From positions 1-10,531 of the forward strand of contig CAIUWU010000278.1 in the NCBI GenBank assembly GCA_903902945.1: DNA of 10,531 bases, written 5' to 3'. Positions 7,513 through 10,531 of the stretch are shown one piece after another. Numbering within the stretch: the first letter of the stretch is position 1; each line of letters begins with the position of its first letter. The translations under genes were made by a program, and so were the position numbers. Source of the DNA: an uncultured Pseudomonadota bacterium. GTDB lineage: Bacteria; Pseudomonadota; Gammaproteobacteria; Methylococcales; Methylomonadaceae. The notes under the pieces were generated by a model. The model made no database searches. It saw nothing but the letters and a program-made list of their open reading frames with translations, and was not told the origin of the DNA.

Positions 7513-7822
7513 AGAAATAATCGGGTGGGGAATTACACCACATTGACAGCAAAATCAGAACCTTCGATTGAACAGCTGCTTTGATCAGGCTTTTCAGTCA
7601 ATCATTCATAGGGTTATCTGGATTTTCTGCTTTGCTGAACAAGTCTGGCAAGCTGTTGATTTTATAGGTGTCTGAGTATTGATTGGCGCCGGTGTGCCTG
7701 CCTGTTTCTCTCGGCATCGTGCATTTTTTACGGTAGCCTTAGGACGATTGTTTATTACAATGCTGCCCTTAACTCAAAATAATCTCGTTTCATTCAACTA
7801 TTAAGGTAACAGGAGCCGGTTC
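7513..7822. other. Divergent intergenic region
   Basis: This 310-bp gap separates the minus-strand metal-related set from the plus-strand small membrane protein gene and must hold promoters for both. I see no coding potential and no RNA gene. TACAAT at 7756-7761 is a plausible plus-strand -10 without a good -35. TTGACA at 7542-7547 matches a -35 exactly, but no -10 follows at the right distance. On the minus strand, TGTAAT close to the propeller gene start is a weak -10 candidate. No obvious operator palindrome was found. Confidence 0.5.
7811..7815 (+). promoter_or_regulatory. Ribosome binding site of the small membrane protein gene
   Basis: AGGAG sits 7 nt before the ATG at 7823. It is the best Shine-Dalgarno in the window and fixes this start, supporting a real gene despite its small size. 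Confidence 0.8.
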
Positions 7823-8119
7823 ATGAATACCCTGATTTACTATGCGTTTAACATCCTGATTTTGTCTGCAGTGGTTTTAAGCGTTGGACTGATCAAACCC
7901 AAATGGATTCTATTCTGGGTAGACAAGCCTTCCCGCCTGCCCATCATCATGCTGTCGAGCATTTTGTTCATGGTGGCTGCGGTGATGTTTGGAGAAGGCA
8001 ACAAACAGCTAAAACAGGAAAAAGCGCAAGCTGCGGTGCAACAATCAGCCCAGCCTGTCTCGGAAGTACCGGCACCGACTACATCCGATACCCCGGCGAT
8101 AGCGGCTCCTGCCCAATAA
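7823..8119 (+). CDS. Small two-helix inner-membrane protein of unknown function
   Basis: I cannot assign a function. The 98-residue product has two hydrophobic helices (about 3-23 and 39-57) joined by a short basic, aromatic link (KPKWILFWVDKPSRLP). A hydrophilic tail follows, rich in Gln, Ala, Pro and Ser (60-98), probably disordered. The positive link suggests a hairpin with both termini outside the cytoplasm, though this is a prediction from charge only. The link resembles short segments (PxxxLFWxxKPSR) that I recall from other small bacterial membrane proteins, without a known role. A strong Shine-Dalgarno supports translation. The gene is followed after 60 bp by a DksA/TraR-type gene on the same strand and may be cotranscribed with it. 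Confidence 0.8.
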   Translation: MNTLIYYAFNILILSAVVLSVGLIKPKWILFWVDKPSRLPIIMLSSILFMVAAVMFGEGNKQLKQEKAQAAVQQSAQPVSEVPAPTTSDTPAIAAPAQ

Positions 8120-8155
8120 ATGCGCTGGCGACAGCCAACCTACCTAAACCTATAA

Positions 8156-8169
8156 GCAGCTTCGGCTGC
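8156..8169 (+). promoter_or_regulatory. cUUCGg hairpin abutting a Shine-Dalgarno
   Basis: GCAGC (8156-8160), TTCG and GCTGC (8165-8169) form a 5-bp stem closed by the very stable C(UUCG)G tetraloop. The Shine-Dalgarno GGAG of the next gene starts at 8170, directly after the stem, and is 6 nt from the ATG at 8180. The hairpin could hold the site open, block a leading ribosome, or protect a processed 5' end. Confidence 0.6.
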
Positions 8170-8179
8170 GGAGATAACC

Positions 8180-8518
8180 ATGAAAGACTACCAGGAAGTG
8201 CGGCAGAATCTGCTGGATATGTTGCAAGAACTTGATGAGCGGCTCACTAAAATTACTGCCGATGTGCGTCATGATGACCAGCCTTTGAACGCCGATTCTT
8301 CCGAGCAAGCCATCGAAGTGGAAAATGATCAGGTGTTGGATGCTTTAGGTAACGCGGCACGCCTTGAAGTCGAAAAAATCAGACAGGCCATTTCCCGGAT
8401 CGATGCCGGTACGTATGGCATCTGTCAGGGCTGCGGTGAAGCGATTAAATCGGAACGTCTGGCTGCAGTGCCGTTTGCCAAATATTGCATCAGCTGCGAA
8501 CAAAACCAGACTCACTAG
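8180..8518 (+). CDS. Short DksA/TraR-family C4 zinc-finger protein
   Basis: The 112-residue protein has the DksA/TraR layout: an N-terminal helical hairpin and a C-terminal four-cysteine zinc finger (C82-x2-C85, C103-x2-C106; TYGICQGCGEAI and YCISCEQ). DksA itself is about 150 residues, so this is one of the shorter paralogues. Family members bind the secondary channel of RNA polymerase and alter initiation, often with ppGpp. The coiled-coil tip motif DxxDxA is represented by D39-S-S-E42-Q-A44, with Glu in place of the second Asp, as seen in several small DksA-like proteins. All four cysteines are kept, so zinc binding is expected. A good Shine-Dalgarno sits 6 nt from the ATG. The gene ends only 7 nt before the PilT-like start, so the two are probably translated from one message. 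Confidence 0.93.
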   Translation: MKDYQEVRQNLLDMLQELDERLTKITADVRHDDQPLNADSSEQAIEVENDQVLDALGNAARLEVEKIRQAISRIDAGTYGICQGCGEAIKSERLAAVPFAKYCISCEQNQTH

Positions 8519-8525
8519 TGTTCAG

Positions 8526-9566
8526 ATGCGGTTGTTAAGGCAATTACTCGACTTTGCCATACAACATCAGGCCTCTGATTTACATGTCTCTGCCGGTTTA
8601 CCCGCACTGATGCGGGTAGACGGCGACTTGGTTCCGTTACCTTTCCCGACTCTCGAACCTGAAACACTGGAAAACAGCTTATACCAGATGCTTCCCGAGT
8701 CTTTACATCAGGATTTCAGGCAAAGCCTGGATTGTGATTTCGCGATTGAACTGCCTAACACCGGCCGGTTCAGGGTTAATCTGTTTTATCAGCAAGGTGG
8801 GATTGCCGGCGTATTCCGCACCATTCCCAGCCGCATTCCTGATCTAAGCGAACTGCAGACACCGGCCATCATTACTCAGCTCTGCCATAAAGCGCACGGC
8901 CTGATCCTGGTCAGCGGCGCGACTGGCTGCGGTAAATCGACGACACTGGCGGCGATGGTCAACTATCTCAATCAGCACACTCAGCGCCATATCATTACCA
9001 TCGAAGATCCGGTCGAATTCATTCATACCAGCCAGCATTGTCTGATTCATCAGCGTCAGCTGCATCAGCATACCCTGTCTTTCAGTGGCGCTCTGAAAGC
9101 GGCCTTGCGCGAAGACCCGGATATTATTCTGCTGGGCGAAATGCGCGATCTGGAAACCATACGGCTGGCGCTGACTGCGGCGGAAACCGGGCATCTGGTG
9201 CTTGCCACCCTGCACACCACCTCAGCCGCCAAAGCCATAGACCGGATTGTGGATGTGTTCCCCGCCGAAGAAAAGAATCTGGTCCGCAACATGCTTTCCG
9301 AATCTTTACAGGCAGTCATCGCCCAGACACTGCTGAAAAAAATCGGCGGGGGCCGGATTGCCGCTTATGAAATCATGGTCGGCACCAGCGCAGTCCGGCA
9401 TCTGACCCGTGAAGGAAAAATCGCACAACTGTATTCGGCGATGCAGACCGGACGTCAGGAAGGCATGCAGACTTTGGATCAAAGTATCCATCGCTTACTT
9501 GAGCAAGGCTTGATCAGTCTGGAAACTGCAAAGATGGCGGCCGTAAATACGGACGCCTTTCCGTAA
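8526..9566 (+). CDS. pilT: PilT-like type IV pilus retraction ATPase
   Basis: This 346-residue hexameric ATPase family member powers pilus disassembly at the inner membrane. The start at 8526 (MRLLRQLLDFA) matches the PilT N-terminus; an upstream in-frame ATG at 8364 would read out-of-frame through the DksA-like gene and is rejected. Motifs in order are ASDLHVSAGLP near the N-terminus, Walker A GATGCGKST at 131-139 (family usually GxTGSGKST, so Ser is Cys135 here), Asp box TIEDPVEF at 158-165, Walker B DPDIILLGEMRD with catalytic E205, and the His box around H223 and H230. The PilT-specific AIRNLIRE motif needed for retraction appears as AVRHLTRE (289-296). This places it with PilT rather than PilU or PilB. 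There is no clear Shine-Dalgarno; coupling to the gene 7 nt upstream is likely. No pilU or other pilus gene is in the window, so it may be a second copy. Confidence 0.9.
   Translation: MRLLRQLLDFAIQHQASDLHVSAGLPALMRVDGDLVPLPFPTLEPETLENSLYQMLPESLHQDFRQSLDCDFAIELPNTGRFRVNLFYQQGGIAGVFRTIPSRIPDLSELQTPAIITQLCHKAHGLILVSGATGCGKSTTLAAMVNYLNQHTQRHIITIEDPVEFIHTSQHCLIHQRQLHQHTLSFSGALKAALREDPDIILLGEMRDLETIRLALTAAETGHLVLATLHTTSAAKAIDRIVDVFPAEEKNLVRNMLSESLQAVIAQTLLKKIGGGRIAAYEIMVGTSAVRHLTREGKIAQLYSAMQTGRQEGMQTLDQSIHRLLEQGLISLETAKMAAVNTDAFP
9548..9565 (+). repeat. Inverted repeat over the pilT stop codon
   Basis: TACGGA (9548-9553) and TCCGTA (9560-9565) form a 6-bp stem with a 6-nt loop ending inside the TAA stop. 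No T-run follows, so intrinsic termination is not supported. It may be incidental or a weak 3'-end structure. Confidence 0.3.
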
Positions 9567-9571
9567 TTCCG

Positions 9572-9600
9572 GTCACAAATCAGAAAATTAGCTTTAAAAT
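9572..9600 (+). promoter_or_regulatory. Candidate promoter for mltB
   Basis: GTCACA (9572-9577, four of six -35 bases) and TAAAAT (9595-9600, five of six -10 bases) are 17 bp apart. The -10 is followed by GC-rich GCGGCGC. Transcription would start near 9607, giving a leader of about 90 nt before the ATG at 9696. This is the best-matched promoter pair in the window. Confidence 0.5.
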
Positions 9601-9639
9601 GCGGCGCTGTAGGTCTTGATTGCAAAGCCGCTTGTCTGG

Positions 9640-9660
9640 CAGCTGACCATTCCAGCTGAC
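9640..9660 (+). repeat. CAGCTGAC direct repeat in the mltB leader
   Basis: CAGCTGAC occurs at 9640-9647 and again at 9653-9660, a 13-bp period. Each copy contains the palindrome CAGCTG, so the two can also pair as a short hairpin. It lies between the candidate promoter and the mltB start and could be an operator or a leader structure. It is short enough to be chance. Confidence 0.4.
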
Positions 9661-9695
9661 AAACGCCATCCCTGGATTATTTTTAAAACCCCTCT

Positions 9696-10531
9696 ATGCC
9701 TAAAAACAGTTCCCGTCGTTTAAATCTTGCCTTATTGCTGTTGTTAACCGCCGGTTGCGCCAGCCAGCCCGAAAAAATACCCGCTACGCTTAATCTGGCC
9801 AAGCCGACGACACCTGCGCTGCAGCATCCGGTCAGTGTCGGTGCCTATAACGCCAGTCAGTTGAGCGGTGACTATGGGCAATATCCGGCGCTGAATCAGT
9901 TCATTGCCCATATGGTCGAAAAACACGGATTTAATCGTGACTATCTGTACGGGCTGTTTTCGACGGCCAAGCGTAAGCAATGGACGCTGGATTATCTGGC
10001 TCGTTCCGATCAGGGTTTGAAAGGCAAGCCGGCCAAAGGCGGCTGGAGCAAGTATCGCAGTCAGTTTCTTGATGACAGACATATCAACGGTGGTGTCAGT
10101 TTCTGGCGGCAGCATCAACACAGCTTGCAACGGGCCAGCGAACAATATGGCGTTCCGGCTGAATATATTCTTGGCATCATGGCTGTCGAAACGACCTTTG
10201 GTAGCTTTGTCGGTAATCATCGGGTATTGGATGCGCTGACGACGCTGAGTTTTGATTACGCCAGACGCGGCGATTTTTTCCGCAGTGAACTAGAAAACTT
10301 TTTGCTGATGACCCGTAACGAAAGCATCGATCCCGGCAAACCGGTTGGTTCTTTTGCCGGAGCGATGGGGCTGGGGCAGTTCATGCCCAGCAGTTTTCTG
10401 AACTGGGCGGTGGATTTTAACGGCGATGGCCGCCGCGATTTATGGAACGCTGAGGATGCGATTGGCAGCGTGGCGCGTTATTTTGCCGAACACGGCTGGC
10501 AAGCCAATCAGCCGGTGGTATCGGCAACCCG
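9696..10531 (+). CDS. mltB: Membrane-bound lytic murein transglycosylase B (3' end outside window)
   Basis: The gene is partial: 278 codons are present and it runs off the window end. The enzyme cleaves the MurNAc-GlcNAc bond of peptidoglycan with formation of 1,6-anhydroMurNAc, acting from the outer membrane. The signal has lipobox TAGC with Cys21, and Ala at +2 fits Lol export to the outer membrane. The catalytic Glu is E165 in GIMAVETTFG. RVLDALTTLSFDYARR (176-191), AGAMGLGQFMPSSF (221-234) and DFNGDGRRDLW (240-250) follow. The last is the EF-hand-like calcium loop known from MltB/Slt35. Gly227 takes the place of the Pro usual in GLPQFMPSS. A start at 9696 is the only one giving a lipoprotein signal, although no clear Shine-Dalgarno precedes it. 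Confidence 0.93.
   Translation, partial: MPKNSSRRLNLALLLLLTAGCASQPEKIPATLNLAKPTTPALQHPVSVGAYNASQLSGDYGQYPALNQFIAHMVEKHGFNRDYLYGLFSTAKRKQWTLDYLARSDQGLKGKPAKGGWSKYRSQFLDDRHINGGVSFWRQHQHSLQRASEQYGVPAEYILGIMAVETTFGSFVGNHRVLDALTTLSFDYARRGDFFRSELENFLLMTRNESIDPGKPVGSFAGAMGLGQFMPSSFLNWAVDFNGDGRRDLWNAEDAIGSVARYFAEHGWQANQPVVSAT

Noticed and set aside
7638..7660. Possible sigma-54 promoter (TGGCAAG...TTGA)
   Set aside because: The spacing between the GG and the second element is wrong and the conserved GC at -12 is absent.
8364..8525. N-terminal extension of the PilT-like protein from an upstream ATG
   Set aside because: It would overlap the zinc-finger region of the DksA-like gene in another frame, and the PilT family's N-terminus matches the start at 8526.
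9744..10220. Open frame of 158 codons on the minus strand
   Set aside because: It is a shadow of mltB, which has a lipobox and catalytic motifs on the plus strand.

Overview
The window looks like chromosome from a gammaproteobacterium with roughly 50% GC. The valyl-tRNA synthetase is of the enterobacterial type, and an MltB-type transglycosylase, a PilT-type pilus ATPase and a DksA/TraR zinc-finger protein all fit that group. The mix of CopC, a HupE/UreJ-type membrane protein and an Asp-box lipoprotein would suit a copper-using methylotroph or methanotroph (Methylococcales-like), but that is an inference from style and no marker gene proves it. No tRNA, rRNA, CRISPR array, insertion sequence or integrase was seen.

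Layout. At 108-836 (minus) lies a decayed LysR-type regulator. It keeps one reading frame throughout but has three internal stops and two missing blocks. At 1000-3828 (plus) is a complete valS, followed by a 228-bp convergent gap that holds two hairpins. From 7512 down to 4057 (minus) runs a compact four-gene set: an Asp-box beta-propeller lipoprotein, CopC, an unrecognised lipoprotein with a second C-terminal membrane anchor, and a HupE/UreJ-type permease-like protein whose outer domain carries an EF-hand-like loop. The 310-bp gap at 7513-7822 separates this set from plus-strand genes: a small two-helix membrane protein (7823-8119), a short DksA/TraR zinc-finger protein (8180-8518) and a PilT-like ATPase (8526-9566). 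A lipoprotein lytic transglycosylase of the MltB family starts at 9696 and runs off the window end.

How the genes fit together. The minus-strand set is the most interesting part. All four products carry export signals, one is a clear Cu(II)-type CopC, and no CopD partner is present. The HupE-like protein is the only polytopic membrane protein in the set, so the group may be a periplasmic metal-handling module in which it takes the transport role. On the plus strand, the DksA-like gene and the PilT-like gene are only 7 nt apart and are probably co-translated. This is an unusual setting for a pilus retraction ATPase, with no other pilus genes visible. valS and mltB read as independent housekeeping units, each with a TAAAAT -10-like box followed by GC-rich sequence.
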